From: Deltaproteobacteria bacterium
GTDB taxonomy: Bacteria; Bdellovibrionota; FAC87; UBA2466
Assembly: GCA_016196825.1 (NCBI GenBank)
Contig: JACPWY010000058.1
Coordinates: 24,235-88,234 of the forward strand
Length of the DNA: 64,000 nucleotides
Direction: 5' to 3'
Within the stretch, counting starts at the first letter, position 1, and each line of letters opens with the position of its first letter. The notes under the pieces are model-generated. The model had not been told where the DNA came from and searched no databases. It was given only the letters and a program-made list of their open reading frames with translations. Positions 18,908 through 27,845 of this stretch are shown in pieces. Position numbers and translations under genes: made by a program.

Positions 18908-21781
18908 TCAGTGCAAGCTGTGTGCCGGAAGCTCCACTCTGTCGAACCAAAATCGGCGGAGAGTCCCCATGAGCTCGCGATAGCCCTCGAGGTCTCTCGG
19001 CTTTCTCACATAGCAGGCGGCCGAGGATTCGTAGGAGGATCGAATATCGTCCTCCCGCGCGCTGGAGCTCAGGATGATGACGGGAATCGACCTCAGCTCG
19101 GGATCGGTTTTGATCTCTTTGAGAACCGTCACCCCATCCAATTTGGGCAGGTTCAGATCGAGCAAAATGAGATCTGGACGCGGTGCGTCTGCATAATTGG
19201 CGACCTGCTTTAAATAGCCAAGGGCCTCCTCACCGTCCTTCACCACATGGATTCGAAAGGGAAAGGAGTCCTTGCGAATGAGCGTCTCAATGATGTTGGA
19301 GTCGGCTGGGCTGTCTTCAACCACGAGGAGCTCGAAGGTCTTGGGTTTCTTTCGCGGCGGATCATCTCTCAAAGGTGCCGTCTCTCCCTTTTTGGAGACC
19401 AGAACGCCCCCATTGATCAAGGGCATCTGGTCAGGAATGGTGAACTGAAAGAGGGAACCCTGTCCAACCTGAGAATCGACCCAAATGCGTCCGCCCCGCT
19501 TTTCTACAACCTTCTTGCAGGTGGCGAGTCCAATCCCGGCCCCTTCATACTTTTCCTGACTGTGAAGCCGGACAAACGAGGAAAAGATCTTTTGCTGCGC
19601 CGGGGTCGGAATGCCGATCCCATTGTCGCGCACAAATAGGATCCACTCGCTCTGGCCCCGACGGGCCCCGAGAGTCACCTCCGGCCCGTTGTCGCCGCGG
19701 TATTTCAGGGCATTGCCAATCAGGTTTTGAAAGACTTCGGCCATCTGAACTCTGTCCGCCACCACGGTCGGGAGATCCCCAACAGAGATCCGGGCCCCCG
19801 CCGCTTGAATGAGATCCCTCAGATCCTCGAGTACGTTTGTGACAACCTCCTGAAGATTGATGGCCTTGAGATCGTCGCTTTCGGTGACCCTGGCGCTCTT
19901 GAGAAGTCCGTCAATGAGCTGCTGCATGCGCACGCAGCTCTCGACCGAAAACTCGATGAGTTCGTCCGCCTCTTTGCCCAGCTGCCCCTGGCACTGACGC
20001 TGCAAGAGACGCATCGAATTGGCTACGGTGCGGACGGGCGATTTCAGATCATGTGAGGCCACGGCCGCAAAATGGTCCAGCTCGGAGTTGGCTTTGGCTA
20101 GAGCGTCGGCCTTTTGCCTCAACTCCTCCTCCACCTCTTTGCGCAGGGTGATGTCCTCCGCGATCCCCACCACGCGAAAGACCTCCCCCTTGGCGTTTTT
20201 GAGAGGAAACGCCCGATCCCAGATCCACTTGATCGAGCCGGTGAACGGCAGAATGCGAAATTCAATCGAGGTCTGCTCACCCATTTGTTGCTTCTGCACG
20301 GTCTGCTCAAAGAGGTCGCGATCGAGAGGGTGGATGGTGTTTAAGAAATTGAGAGGGTCCTCGACAACCGGCTGGCTCCCACGCCCCCAGATGCTCTCAA
20401 AGGCACGGCTCAAGGAGACGAACCGCCCCGACGGCATTTCTCGGACGTAAAAAAGCTCGCGGATGTTTTCGGAAAGCTGTTGAAACCGTTCGACCGACTC
20501 CTGAAGTCGGGCCTCCTGGAGATCCCTCTCCGTGAGGTCGCGCGTGACAGCCACGATGAACTCCTGGCCCCAGATCGTGAGGGGCTTGAGGCTAACATCC
20601 ACTCGGCAACGGTCCCCGTTTTTTCGGGTCAGGCTGGTTTGGTAGGTGATCGATTCTCGATTTCTCAGGCGCCGTTCCAACAGTTCGATCGTCTTCAAAT
20701 CAATCTGAGCACTGACGTCGGCCACGGTCAGATGCTCAGCCTCGCGCCGTGTGTAACCCAGTTCCCGGCGTGCCGATTCGTTGAGATAGACGATGCGGCC
20801 GTTGTGCGCGATGAGGTACTGCCCTTCGGCGGCATTGCGGCTAAGGACTCTGAAACCTTTGAGCTCGGAAAAGAGCGCTGAGAGAAGAAAAATCATCACG
20901 CCTCGCGTGATGAGGCGGAACTGGACAAGCGCAATCGTACCCGCCGTGATTTCGATAGGGCCCACGGCCGCGGCCGTCGCGATCACCACGAAAATCGACT
21001 GGACCAATAGCAGAGTTGGAATTGTGGCCGGTCCCAGGCGAAGAACCGCGAGAAACAGAATGGGCAGATTGAGGAGCGAAAGTTTCTCGGCCTCAAGTCC
21101 ATCCCATCTCATGAGCACAGTGTCGGAGGTGAGGACAATGCCCAACAGAAAGACAGCCAGCTCCACGTTCTCGCGTGAAAAAAGTTTGCGGCGGAAAAGG
21201 TTGTGAAGACTCAAGATCCAGGGAGCGAACAGAATCGCTCCGCCGAGATCACCCGTCCACCACGAGAGCCAAAGCGAGCCTGGACTTTGTCCATTGAGAA
21301 GGCCACCCCAATAAAGGCCGCCCACCCCCAGCGTCGCGCTCACCGAACAGCTGAGAGCTCCGAACACCACGAAGAGCGCGACGTGCTTGGCCCGGTCGAG
21401 GTCCACGAAGTGGGGGGCATAGCGCTTCACAAGCCACGCGGCTGTGACGGCCTCAAGGGTGTTTCCCAGCGCAAAAAGGCCTGCGATCGGCCAAGGGATG
21501 GGGGTGACAAACGTGTTGGCCAGGAACGCGCCGAGCGCAACCCCCGGAAGAGCCCCCATGCCCCACATCAAGACCGCAGAGATGGCAATGCCGGTCGGCG
21601 GCCAAACGGGCGCCACGCTTTTGTGAGCCAAAGCGGTGAAGAAGCCCAGCTTAGCACCGAGGCAATAGGCGCTCGCGACGGCGATAGTGATGAGAACGAA
21701 GCGCCCGCGGGGATGGTTCAACGTTTTAGAGCACGTTGCAAAACCAACCCCTACTCGGTCGGAAGAAATGGCCGGGCCCAT
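18908..21781 (-). CDS. MASE1-PAS-PAS hybrid histidine kinase with Rcp1-like receiver
   Basis: An integral-membrane kinase of about 957 residues. A MASE1 sensor with roughly eight helices (signature PVWPPTGIAISAVL) spans the first 290 residues. Two PAS domains, HisKA with VASHDLKSPVRTV, HATPase (NLIGNALKY, RDNGIGIP, GAGIGLATC) and a C-terminal receiver (LILLDLNLPKLDG) follow. The frame is open to 21862, but the 5' part lies inside a palindromic repeat, so the true start is uncertain: ATG 21781 has GGAGG close upstream, and TTG 21721 is the first start codon outside the repeat. The receiver resembles the stand-alone regulator encoded just upstream. Confidence 0.88.
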   Translation of the reverse strand: MGPAISSDRVGVGFATCSKTLNHPRGRFVLITIAVASAYCLGAKLGFFTALAHKSVAPVWPPTGIAISAVLMWGMGALPGVALGAFLANTFVTPIPWPIAGLFALGNTLEAVTAAWLVKRYAPHFVDLDRAKHVALFVVFGALSCSVSATLGVGGLYWGGLLNGQSPGSLWLSWWTGDLGGAILFAPWILSLHNLFRRKLFSRENVELAVFLLGIVLTSDTVLMRWDGLEAEKLSLLNLPILFLAVLRLGPATIPTLLLVQSIFVVIATAAAVGPIEITAGTIALVQFRLITRGVMIFLLSALFSELKGFRVLSRNAAEGQYLIAHNGRIVYLNESARRELGYTRREAEHLTVADVSAQIDLKTIELLERRLRNRESITYQTSLTRKNGDRCRVDVSLKPLTIWGQEFIVAVTRDLTERDLQEARLQESVERFQQLSENIRELFYVREMPSGRFVSLSRAFESIWGRGSQPVVEDPLNFLNTIHPLDRDLFEQTVQKQQMGEQTSIEFRILPFTGSIKWIWDRAFPLKNAKGEVFRVVGIAEDITLRKEVEEELRQKADALAKANSELDHFAAVASHDLKSPVRTVANSMRLLQRQCQGQLGKEADELIEFSVESCVRMQQLIDGLLKSARVTESDDLKAINLQEVVTNVLEDLRDLIQAAGARISVGDLPTVVADRVQMAEVFQNLIGNALKYRGDNGPEVTLGARRGQSEWILFVRDNGIGIPTPAQQKIFSSFVRLHSQEKYEGAGIGLATCKKVVEKRGGRIWVDSQVGQGSLFQFTIPDQMPLINGGVLVSKKGETAPLRDDPPRKKPKTFELLVVEDSPADSNIIETLIRKDSFPFRIHVVKDGEEALGYLKQVANYADAPRPDLILLDLNLPKLDGVTVLKEIKTDPELRSIPVIILSSSAREDDIRSSYESSAACYVRKPRDLEGYRELMGTLRRFWFDRVELPAHSLH

Positions 21782-21906
21782 CGTCCTCCGCGCTCGCCTC
21801 CTCGACATGCCCCAGAGGGCATGCCTCCGGGGGCTCACTTGTGCGTCCTCGGTCTCGACCATTTCTTCTCTCCCTCGCTCACGGGGTTAGTTTTGCAACG
21901 TGCTCT
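21728..21906. repeat. long palindromic element with a conserved hairpin core (copy A)
   Basis: Outer 24-base arms at 21728-21751 and 21883-21906 are inverted copies with one mismatch. Nested inside are GAAGAAATGG (21761-21770) and its inverted partner CCATTTCTTC. The core at 21781-21851 is shared with copy B near 24762. The central hairpin is CATGCCC/GGGCATG with a CAGA loop. The element lies between a response-regulator stop and the MASE1 kinase and overlaps the latter's possible 5' end. It looks like a non-autonomous REP/MITE-like unit. Confidence 0.75.
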
Positions 21907-21912
21907 TATCCA

Positions 21913-22359
21913 TCAGAGCGTGGTTGGCAGCTCCACGGTCCTCAGCCAGTACTGGCAGATCACATCGATCACCGCTCGAAATTGCGAAAGATCACTCGGT
22001 TTTTGAATGTAGGAATTGGCCTGAAACTCATACGCGGCATCCACATCTTGGTGGCTCGAAGAGGTGGTGAGCACCACCACGGGAATCCGCTTGAGATTCG
22101 GGGTGGTCTTGATCTCTTTGAGAACATCGCGCCCATCTTTGTTGGGCATGTTGAGATCGAGAATCACGAGGTCCGGCGTCACCGCCGTTTCGAACTGGCC
22201 TCGTTTGAAAATAAACTCCGTCGCCTCCTCGCCATCGGCCGCAAAGAAAAGCTGACAAGGCGGCGTACACTCGCGGAACAGGTGGGAAACCAGCTTTCGA
22301 TCGCCCGGGCTGTCCTCGACGACAAGGATATTGAATGTTCTGTTTTCGACTTTCCTCAA
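21913..22359 (-). CDS. stand-alone Rcp1-like response regulator
   Basis: A 148-residue single receiver domain of the Rcp1 type that partners phytochrome-like kinases. Acidic pocket and phosphoacceptor are FNILVVEDSPGD and LVILDLNMPNKDG; the conserved Lys is in SYIQKPSDL. There is no output domain. The only in-frame start is TTG at 22359, preceded by GGGGAAGG. It is the first gene of the minus-strand sensory operon and is divergent from the ethylene-receptor-like kinase, whose HDLQEPLR core is the sort that pairs with such regulators. Pairing is inferred from position and family. Confidence 0.88.
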   Translation of the reverse strand: MRKVENRTFNILVVEDSPGDRKLVSHLFRECTPPCQLFFAADGEEATEFIFKRGQFETAVTPDLVILDLNMPNKDGRDVLKEIKTTPNLKRIPVVVLTTSSSHQDVDAAYEFQANSYIQKPSDLSQFRAVIDVICQYWLRTVELPTTL

Positions 22360-22425
22360 ACCTTCCCCTGGTAAACCCTTTGCTCAAACCGTACTCCCGT
22401 TCGTAGACCGATTCAACCCCGCGAC

Positions 22426-22453
22426 TTGACGTTTGCCCGATGGAAAATATGAA
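22426..22453 (+). promoter_or_regulatory. sigma-70-type promoter for the ethylene-receptor-like kinase
   Basis: TTGACG (22426-22431), a 16-bp spacer and TATGAA (22448-22453, followed by T) predict initiation near 22460. That places the upstream TTG (22433) before the transcript and supports starts at 22475 or 22478. The groES promoter has nearly the same hexamers and spacing. Confidence 0.5.
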
Positions 22454-22477
22454 TTGGCTTTCAGAGGCTTAGAATTG

Positions 22478-24064
22478 GTGCAGTTTTTCCAAAAGCTCTT
22501 TTCCGCTGACTTCATGCCCCATGGCCACTGCTACTTTTGGCGGCCTGAGATCGTGTGGATGCATGTCATTTCGGATGTGGTGACGGGTGTTGCCTACTAT
22601 TCCATTCCCTTGATGCTTGTGTACTTCATACGGAAGCGGCGTGATGTGCCATTTCACTGGTTATTTGGACTATTTGCAGCCTTCATCTTCTGGTGCGGAA
22701 CCACCCATTTCATGGACGTTCTGACTCTGTGGGTCCCCGTGTATCGGTTGGACGGGCTGGTGCGGGTGGTGACCGCCGCGATTTCGGGGTTTGTGGCTGT
22801 GCTGCTCGTCAGAGTCATTCCCCAGGCACTCGCCTTTAAGGGACCGGAAACTCTCGCCCAGGTGAATGAGGCCCTTTCGAACGAAATCGCCGAACACCGA
22901 CGCATGGAGGAGACCCTTCGGGCGAGTGAGGAAAAGTTTCGCCTTCTCGTCACGGGCGTTCAAAACTACGCCATCTATCTCCTCGATGTGAATGGCGTGG
23001 TGAGCAGTTGGAACGAAGGGGCGGAACGGATCAAAGGGTACAGCGCCACGGAAGTGATCGGCCGACCGGTCTCTCTCTTCTATCAACCGTCGCCCGATCT
23101 GGAGGCGCGGTTGAGACGGGGATTCGACAGTGCCATCGTGCTGGGGCGCTATGAAGAGGAGGGTTTGCAAGTGCGCAAGGATGGCACCACCTTCCTGGCC
23201 CACGATCTCATCACGCCGCTTTATGACTCCCACCACAAATTGCAGGGCTTTTGCAAGATCGCTCGTGATATCACCGAGGAGAGGGCAAAGGATCTGGCCC
23301 TCAAGCGGGCCACCGACGATCTGGAGGATCGGGTGCGCGAGCGCACGGAGGATTTGGTCAGGGCGAATGAGGCGCTCTTTCGATCAAACGCCGAGCTGCA
23401 ACAGTTTGCTTACATCGCAAGCCACGATCTCCAGGAGCCGCTGCGCACGATCACTGTCTATCTCCAGCTGCTCGAGGACCAATGTCGCGAGAAGCTCGAC
23501 GCCAGTGAAAAGGAGACAATTCGTTTCGCGGTCGAGGCGGCCTCCCGCATGAATCAGTTGATCGACTCTCTTCTGACCTACTCGCGCTTCAACCGAAAAG
23601 TGGACGACGTGAAGCCTGTGGATTTGCGGTCCGTTTTGTCGGCAGCGGTCGGAAATCTGGAAGCCCCCATCAAGGAAACGGGAGCAGTGATTACCCATGG
23701 CGATCTGCCCACAATCACCGCGAGCGAGACCCAACTAGTTCAGCTCTTTCAGAATCTCTTAGGCAACGCGCTCAAATTTCACGGAAACAAGAGGCCAGAG
23801 ATCGATGTGACGGCCGAACAGCTCGACGAATCCGGCTGGCGATTTCGCGTCCATGACAATGGCATTGGAATCGCGTCGCAGTATCAGGACAAGATTTTTG
23901 TGCTCTTCAAACGCCTGCACAAACGGGACGAGTACCCCGGCACCGGTGTGGGCCTCGCCGTCTGCAAAAAAATCGTCGAATACTACGGCGGAAAAATCTG
24001 GGTCGAATCCGAGCTCGGCCAAGGCTCTTCTTTCTTCTTCACCCTCCGGCCCCTCACTCAATGA
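22478..24064 (+). CDS. ethylene-receptor-like (ETR1-type) PAS histidine kinase
   Basis: A 528-residue membrane kinase (GTG start; TTG 22475 is equally possible, both downstream of AGAGG). The N-terminus matches the ethylene-binding domain of ETR1 and cyanobacterial SynEtr1: three helices, FMPHGHCYFWRPE, the Asp in VISDVV (D33), SIPLMLVYF, and FWCGTTHFMDVLTLW carrying the copper-ligand pair C73 and H77. A PAS domain (about 150-270), a coiled coil, HisKA with ASHDLQEPLRTI and HATPase (NLLGNALKF, HDNGIGI, GTGVGLAVC) follow. No receiver is fused; the divergent Rcp1-like regulator is a candidate partner. The 3' end overlaps the convergent gene by 7 bases. Confidence 0.88.
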   Translation: MQFFQKLFSADFMPHGHCYFWRPEIVWMHVISDVVTGVAYYSIPLMLVYFIRKRRDVPFHWLFGLFAAFIFWCGTTHFMDVLTLWVPVYRLDGLVRVVTAAISGFVAVLLVRVIPQALAFKGPETLAQVNEALSNEIAEHRRMEETLRASEEKFRLLVTGVQNYAIYLLDVNGVVSSWNEGAERIKGYSATEVIGRPVSLFYQPSPDLEARLRRGFDSAIVLGRYEEEGLQVRKDGTTFLAHDLITPLYDSHHKLQGFCKIARDITEERAKDLALKRATDDLEDRVRERTEDLVRANEALFRSNAELQQFAYIASHDLQEPLRTITVYLQLLEDQCREKLDASEKETIRFAVEAASRMNQLIDSLLTYSRFNRKVDDVKPVDLRSVLSAAVGNLEAPIKETGAVITHGDLPTITASETQLVQLFQNLLGNALKFHGNKRPEIDVTAEQLDESGWRFRVHDNGIGIASQYQDKIFVLFKRLHKRDEYPGTGVGLAVCKKIVEYYGGKIWVESELGQGSSFFFTLRPLTQ

Positions 24065-24675
24065 CGGGATTCGGGGGGAACGAGGCGGTCGACCAGGAGC
24101 TTGAGGCGGTTCTTGGCCGACTGCAGGCTCTGCCTGAGTGTGTCGGCATTTCTTTCCAGAAGGCGCATATTGAGCGAGCGGGCCTCCTCAACAAGGTTCG
24201 AGGTCTCATTCACCAAATGGTCTAAAGGATTGGTCGACTCGTTGATCTGGTCCACGATTGTGACCCTTTCATCCGGTGTCAGGGTTTCGACCGAAGTGAT
24301 CTTTACCTCGCCAACAGTCTTATTGAGTCCTCGGACCGACTCTCCAATCGTCTTGAGCTTTTCCATCAGGCGATCGGCGTCCCGCTTCCGCGCGATGAAA
24401 AGCTCCGTGTTGCGAGCCACGGTCGCCTCTCCTTGAGTGTTTCTTTTTTGGGCCTCGGCCAGCGTCGTAACCACTCCATTCATGGTGCTCTCGAGCCGCG
24501 TTCGGCAGTTGTTGATATCGGTCAGGATTGTGCCGGCCCGGGCCATCCCTTTATCAGAATTCAGATCCAGGCGTTCCATTTCGGCCGCCAATTTTTCAAA
24601 CTGTGTAAGCTCGCCATCCAGTGCAAGGGCCGATTCCGCGAACGGGGACAGGGATTGATTTCGTTTTTCCATCAT
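24058..24675 (-). CDS. coiled-coil protein of unknown function
   Basis: A 205-residue, almost wholly helical and charged protein without signal peptide or membrane segment. The frame is open to 24735, but ATG 24675 has GGAGAAG in front and excludes residues contributed by the adjacent repeat element. Heptad-like runs (GELTQFEKLAAEMERL, RLMEKLKTIGESVRGLNKTV) suggest an extended coiled coil. It follows the hemerythrin gene, separated by about 40 bases, and may be cotranscribed with it. No family was recognised. Confidence 0.7.
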   Translation of the reverse strand: MMEKRNQSLSPFAESALALDGELTQFEKLAAEMERLDLNSDKGMARAGTILTDINNCRTRLESTMNGVVTTLAEAQKRNTQGEATVARNTELFIARKRDADRLMEKLKTIGESVRGLNKTVGEVKITSVETLTPDERVTIVDQINESTNPLDHLVNETSNLVEEARSLNMRLLERNADTLRQSLQSAKNRLKLLVDRLVPPESRH

Positions 24676-24712
24676 AATGTGGGCTTCTCCAATGTTTGGG
24701 TGAATTAATCCC

Positions 24713-25276
24713 TCAGCTCGATTGAATTTGGCCACTGGGCGGGTGCTTTTGACCGACCACTTCGTCCTCCGCGTTCGGCTCCTCGACGTGCCCAGGGGGC
24801 ACGCCTCCGGGGCCTCTCTTGTGCGTCCTCGCGGTCGGCCAATGGCAGCGCCGAAAATAGTCGCGCTCTATCGCCGCCAACTCCTGCTCGGGAAGCAGCT
24901 CCACGATCTTTGGAAAGAGGCTCTCCTCCTCCTCCTGCGAGTAGTGCATGAACGCGTCCTTGAGCTCGTTGATCAACTTGTGCCAACGCTCGGTGCGAAT
25001 GTCTTGAGTGCCCAGAAGCCAAAGAAACTCCTTCGTGAGCTCCTGTTCTCGGCGCACTGAAGCTAACACTCGTTCGATCTCCAGTCCGCCCAACTGCGCG
25101 AGTCGTTCATAGAGCGCCCACCGTTCAGAATCGAAATGCTCCACGATCTTGTCCTTCAACTGTTTAAAGTGGGCATAGGCCACAATCTCCTCTTGCGCCG
25201 TCACGACGTCAGACATGAACTCTCGAATGAGATTATGTTCCTGTCGCATAGCCCAGAGAAAATGCGGCTCTTTCAT
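24713..25276 (-). CDS. hemerythrin HHE domain protein
   Basis: A 187-residue four-helix protein. Iron-ligand candidates are the His/Glu residues in RQEHNLIREF, EHFDSERWALYERL, HKLINELKDAFMHYSQEEEESLFP. Such proteins bind a di-iron centre and sense or buffer oxygen or NO. The start at ATG 25276 is set by a perfect GGAGGA five bases upstream; the longer frame (to 25426) is not needed. The last 35 or so residues (from about TARTHKRGPGG) are encoded by the palindromic repeat element, so the original C-terminus was probably replaced by its insertion. Confidence 0.8.
   Translation of the reverse strand: MKEPHFLWAMRQEHNLIREFMSDVVTAQEEIVAYAHFKQLKDKIVEHFDSERWALYERLAQLGGLEIERVLASVRREQELTKEFLWLLGTQDIRTERWHKLINELKDAFMHYSQEEEESLFPKIVELLPEQELAAIERDYFRRCHWPTARTHKRGPGGVPPGHVEEPNAEDEVVGQKHPPSGQIQSS
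24751..24840. repeat. palindromic element with hairpin core (copy B)
   Basis: The core at 24762-24831 matches copy A at about 85 per cent by eye. The central stem is CGTGCCC/GGGCACG (24787-24793 and 24797-24803), in which one A-T pair of copy A is replaced by G-C on both sides. Short outer arms CCGACC/GGTCGG bound it. It supplies the C-terminal codons of the hemerythrin gene. Confidence 0.7.
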
Positions 25277-25476
25277 AACTCCTCCTATAAGACATTTTCT
25301 CTGCAGGAAATGGGCCACCCACAAATTATGAATCTCAATCACGCTCATCTTGCGAATCGCAACATGGGTTGCCAAACGAAACGGAATTTGATCGCCTCCA
25401 AAAACTGGGTTTGACGCATTGATCATGCATTGACCGCATTGCCAAGCAACGTGTAGTTTTTGAGACGTTTCATCAC

Positions 25477-26922
25477 ATGGGTTTGGGGTCTACATCTATG
25501 GAAAATTCTCCGAGCGGAATTCCGTTAACTCCTGCTGTCTTGGTCGTGGACGATCATCGGCCCACCGCTAGTCTGGTAACGAAAATCCTAGAATCCCACG
25601 GCTACCCAGCGGCGGCGGTGAATTCGTTGCAAGCGGCGAAGGACTATTTAACCAATCATCCGATCAAGGTCGTGCTCTGTGACATCAACCTCGGCGGTGA
25701 AAGCGGATTGGATCTTTTTACCGAAATGCCGCAAGGGCCTTCCGCGCCACTGATTGTGGCAATGACCGGACAGATCACTCTCGAAACAGCAACCGCCGCG
25801 ATTCGAAAGGGCGCTTTCGAGTATCTGACTAAGAGCGAAAGGCTCGAAGACTTCGAAAAGGACATCGTCTCGGTGATGGAGCGGGCTATGAAACGCTTCG
25901 GCGTCGATCGAATTGCAAAACCCATTCACCGGGACGAAAAGGACAAATCTCTTATCGGGCGATCCCACAAAATGGTGGAGGTCTATCGGGCGATCGGAAA
26001 GGCCTCAATGGTGAAGAGCAACGTGCTCATCATCGGCGAGACCGGCACCGGCAAGGAGCTCATCGCACGCGCCATCCACGAGACGAGCGCTTACGCTGAC
26101 CGGCCCTTTGTGACCGTGAATTGCGGCGCTCTGACCGACACGCTTCTTGAATCGGAACTTTTCGGCCACGCGAGGGGCTCGTTCACGGGAGCCGTTTCCT
26201 CCAAACTGGGCCTTTTTGAGGTCGCATCCGGGGGAACTCTCTTTCTCGATGAGATCGGCGACATCACCCCGGCCCTGCAGGTGAAATTGCTCCGCGCCAT
26301 TCAAGAGGGCGAGATCAAGCCCGTGGGTTCGGTGGAAACTCGCAAGGTGGATGTTCGGGTGGTTGCCGCAACCCATCGCAATCTGGAACAGATGGTGAAG
26401 GAAAATCTCTTTCGGGAAGATCTCTACTATCGCCTGAAGGTATTCAGCATCTCGGTCCCCCCTCTGCGCGAGCGCCTGGAGGATCTCGAGGACCTCTTCA
26501 ACCATTTCGTCTCCATCGCTTCGGCCAAGATGGACAAGCCGGTGAGCAGTTTTTCTCCAGACCTCATCGATCTCTTGAGACGATATTCCTGGCCGGGCAA
26601 CATTCGCGAATTGGAAAACGCGATTTCCCGGGTCGTTGCCTCCGCGCAATCACAGACGTTGTTCCCCGAAGACTTTGCCGAGATCATTCGTGAGCACGAC
26701 GGCGAGGATCACAGTGGCGCGCCGGAGCTACCCGGCACTCTAGCACCTATGCTCCCGCAATCTTCGACTCTCGCAGACATGGAGAGGGCGCAGATCATTT
26801 CCGTCCTATCCAAGGTGAACAATCGCCGCTCAGAGGCAGCGCGCCTCCTTGGCATTGACCGTGTGACGCTCTACCGAAAGATCGCGAAGTACGGGATCGC
26901 GGCTGAAAAAACGCCCCACTAA
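25477..26922 (+). CDS. sigma-54-dependent response regulator (NtrC family)
   Basis: A 481-residue transcription activator. The receiver (VLVVDDHRPTAS, Asp in VVLCDINLGGESG) is followed by an AAA+ domain with IIGETGTGKELIARAI (Walker A), ELFGHARGSFTGAVS (the GAFTGA loop, here GSFTGA), GGTLFLDEIGD (Walker B) and SWPGNIRELENAI. A Fis-type helix-turn-helix (NNRRSEAARLLGIDRVTLYRKI) ends the protein. The start is ATG 25477 or ATG 25498. Two sigma-54 promoter matches lie within 1 kb downstream, in front of small genes that are its most obvious targets. The cognate kinase is not identifiable. Confidence 0.92.
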   Translation: MGLGSTSMENSPSGIPLTPAVLVVDDHRPTASLVTKILESHGYPAAAVNSLQAAKDYLTNHPIKVVLCDINLGGESGLDLFTEMPQGPSAPLIVAMTGQITLETATAAIRKGAFEYLTKSERLEDFEKDIVSVMERAMKRFGVDRIAKPIHRDEKDKSLIGRSHKMVEVYRAIGKASMVKSNVLIIGETGTGKELIARAIHETSAYADRPFVTVNCGALTDTLLESELFGHARGSFTGAVSSKLGLFEVASGGTLFLDEIGDITPALQVKLLRAIQEGEIKPVGSVETRKVDVRVVAATHRNLEQMVKENLFREDLYYRLKVFSISVPPLRERLEDLEDLFNHFVSIASAKMDKPVSSFSPDLIDLLRRYSWPGNIRELENAISRVVASAQSQTLFPEDFAEIIREHDGEDHSGAPELPGTLAPMLPQSSTLADMERAQIISVLSKVNNRRSEAARLLGIDRVTLYRKIAKYGIAAEKTPH

Positions 26923-26971
26923 GAGCCTATCCCTAAACTCCTTCTACTCGGCGCGGTCAAAATGACTTGGC

Positions 26972-27000
26972 TCATCGTCCTCCGCAGTCGCCGTCCTCGC
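26972..27000. repeat. partial copy of the palindromic element family
   Basis: CATCGTCCTCCGC followed by GTCGCC and TCCTCG resembles the left third of copies A and B. The rest of the core and the central hairpin are missing. It is probably a decayed fragment in the 240-base gap after the NtrC-type gene. Confidence 0.4.
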
Positions 27001-27110
27001 CAGCGGGCCTTTCGCTCGCCGACAATTGGCTCTTTCTCGATGTGTCCCTGTTTAGTTGCAGCGCTCGTTGCATCCGGAAACGACCACTGTCCTTTCGAGC
27101 CACCCAGCAC

Positions 27111-27126
27111 TGGCACATGAAATGCA
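27111..27126 (+). promoter_or_regulatory. sigma-54 promoter
   Basis: TGGCACATGAAATGCA keeps the invariant GG (27112-27113) and GC (27124-27125) separated by exactly ten bases, with the consensus TGGCAC block. Initiation would fall near 27137, leaving a short leader with a strong GGGGAGG before the ATG at 27165. Confidence 0.7.
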
Positions 27127-27164
27127 GTTACTAAAGAGAAGATAAGGACAATTGGGGAGGTTTT

Positions 27165-27422
27165 ATGACGCTTCATTTATCTAGGGTGAACGAGTTTCTA
27201 GAAACGATCCGAAAATTCGCGCGGGCCTCTCCCGCGACACAGGGCCACAAGAACAAGCGGGAGGGAGTCGTGATCTCGCTTTTTCGGCACCGGGAGGTCG
27301 AGCTCAAGAAAGGCCCAGAAAAAGAGGCCGTGGTGTCGCATCCAGAATTTCTGGATGACACGGATTATCTGGACGCCGACTTCGAGCACGCCTGGCGCCC
27401 CACCGAACCGTTGTTGAGGTAG
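27165..27422 (+). CDS. small hypothetical protein behind a sigma-54 promoter
   Basis: An 85-residue protein with no recognised family. The N-terminal half is basic (EFLETIRKFARASP...HKNKREGVV), the C-terminal third acidic (EFLDDTDYLDADFEHAW). There is no signal peptide or membrane segment. GGGGAGG precedes the ATG by five bases. A sigma-54 promoter lies 40 bases upstream and an acidic partner gene follows 26 bases later, so the two are likely one transcript controlled by the neighbouring NtrC-type activator. Confidence 0.65.
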   Translation: MTLHLSRVNEFLETIRKFARASPATQGHKNKREGVVISLFRHREVELKKGPEKEAVVSHPEFLDDTDYLDADFEHAWRPTEPLLR

Positions 27423-27448
27423 TCGATGTTCTTTGAAAGGGAAGACAA

Positions 27449-27820
27449 ATGCACTCCAATTCTTTGGGCCTGTCCGAGCGGCTTCAACGATCCGACCTCG
27501 ATCTTGCGGAGAACGACCTGGGCTCTCTCATGGGAAGCAGCACCGGCGGAGCCGAGTATACAACAGTCACAGGCGGGTGGGCCGGAACCGACGACGCCAC
27601 CTCCACGGCCCCCAGTGATCAAATAGGCATCCCCTCCGCCGAGGATGAGAAACCCGTTGCGATGATTGCCCGGGATATCGATGAGACGATCTGGATGGAT
27701 GACGCCGAACAGATCGATCATCTCGAAGAGGTCGATGAGGTGATGGAACAAAGCGATCGTCGCGATCGCGGACGCCAAGTGCAACAATCGTTGCGAATCA
27801 AGAACACGCTGAAGAAATAA
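27449..27820 (+). CDS. small acidic hypothetical protein
   Basis: A 123-residue soluble protein, rich in Asp/Glu and Ser/Thr/Gly in the middle, with a helical, charged C-terminus (EEVDEVMEQSDRRDRGRQVQ). No family was recognised. AGGGAAG precedes the ATG by four bases. Overlapping frames exist, but this one has the ribosome-binding site and the more protein-like composition. It sits between two sigma-54 promoters and probably belongs to the first transcript. Confidence 0.55.
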   Translation: MHSNSLGLSERLQRSDLDLAENDLGSLMGSSTGGAEYTTVTGGWAGTDDATSTAPSDQIGIPSAEDEKPVAMIARDIDETIWMDDAEQIDHLEEVDEVMEQSDRRDRGRQVQQSLRIKNTLKK

Positions 27821-27845
27821 TCTGCGAATTCAGGCTGTCAAAGAT

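Noticed and set aside
25340..25380. Sigma-54-like TTGGCAACCCATGTTGC on the minus strand before the hemerythrin gene
   Set aside because: GG to GC spacing is eleven rather than ten, so it does not meet the strict requirement.
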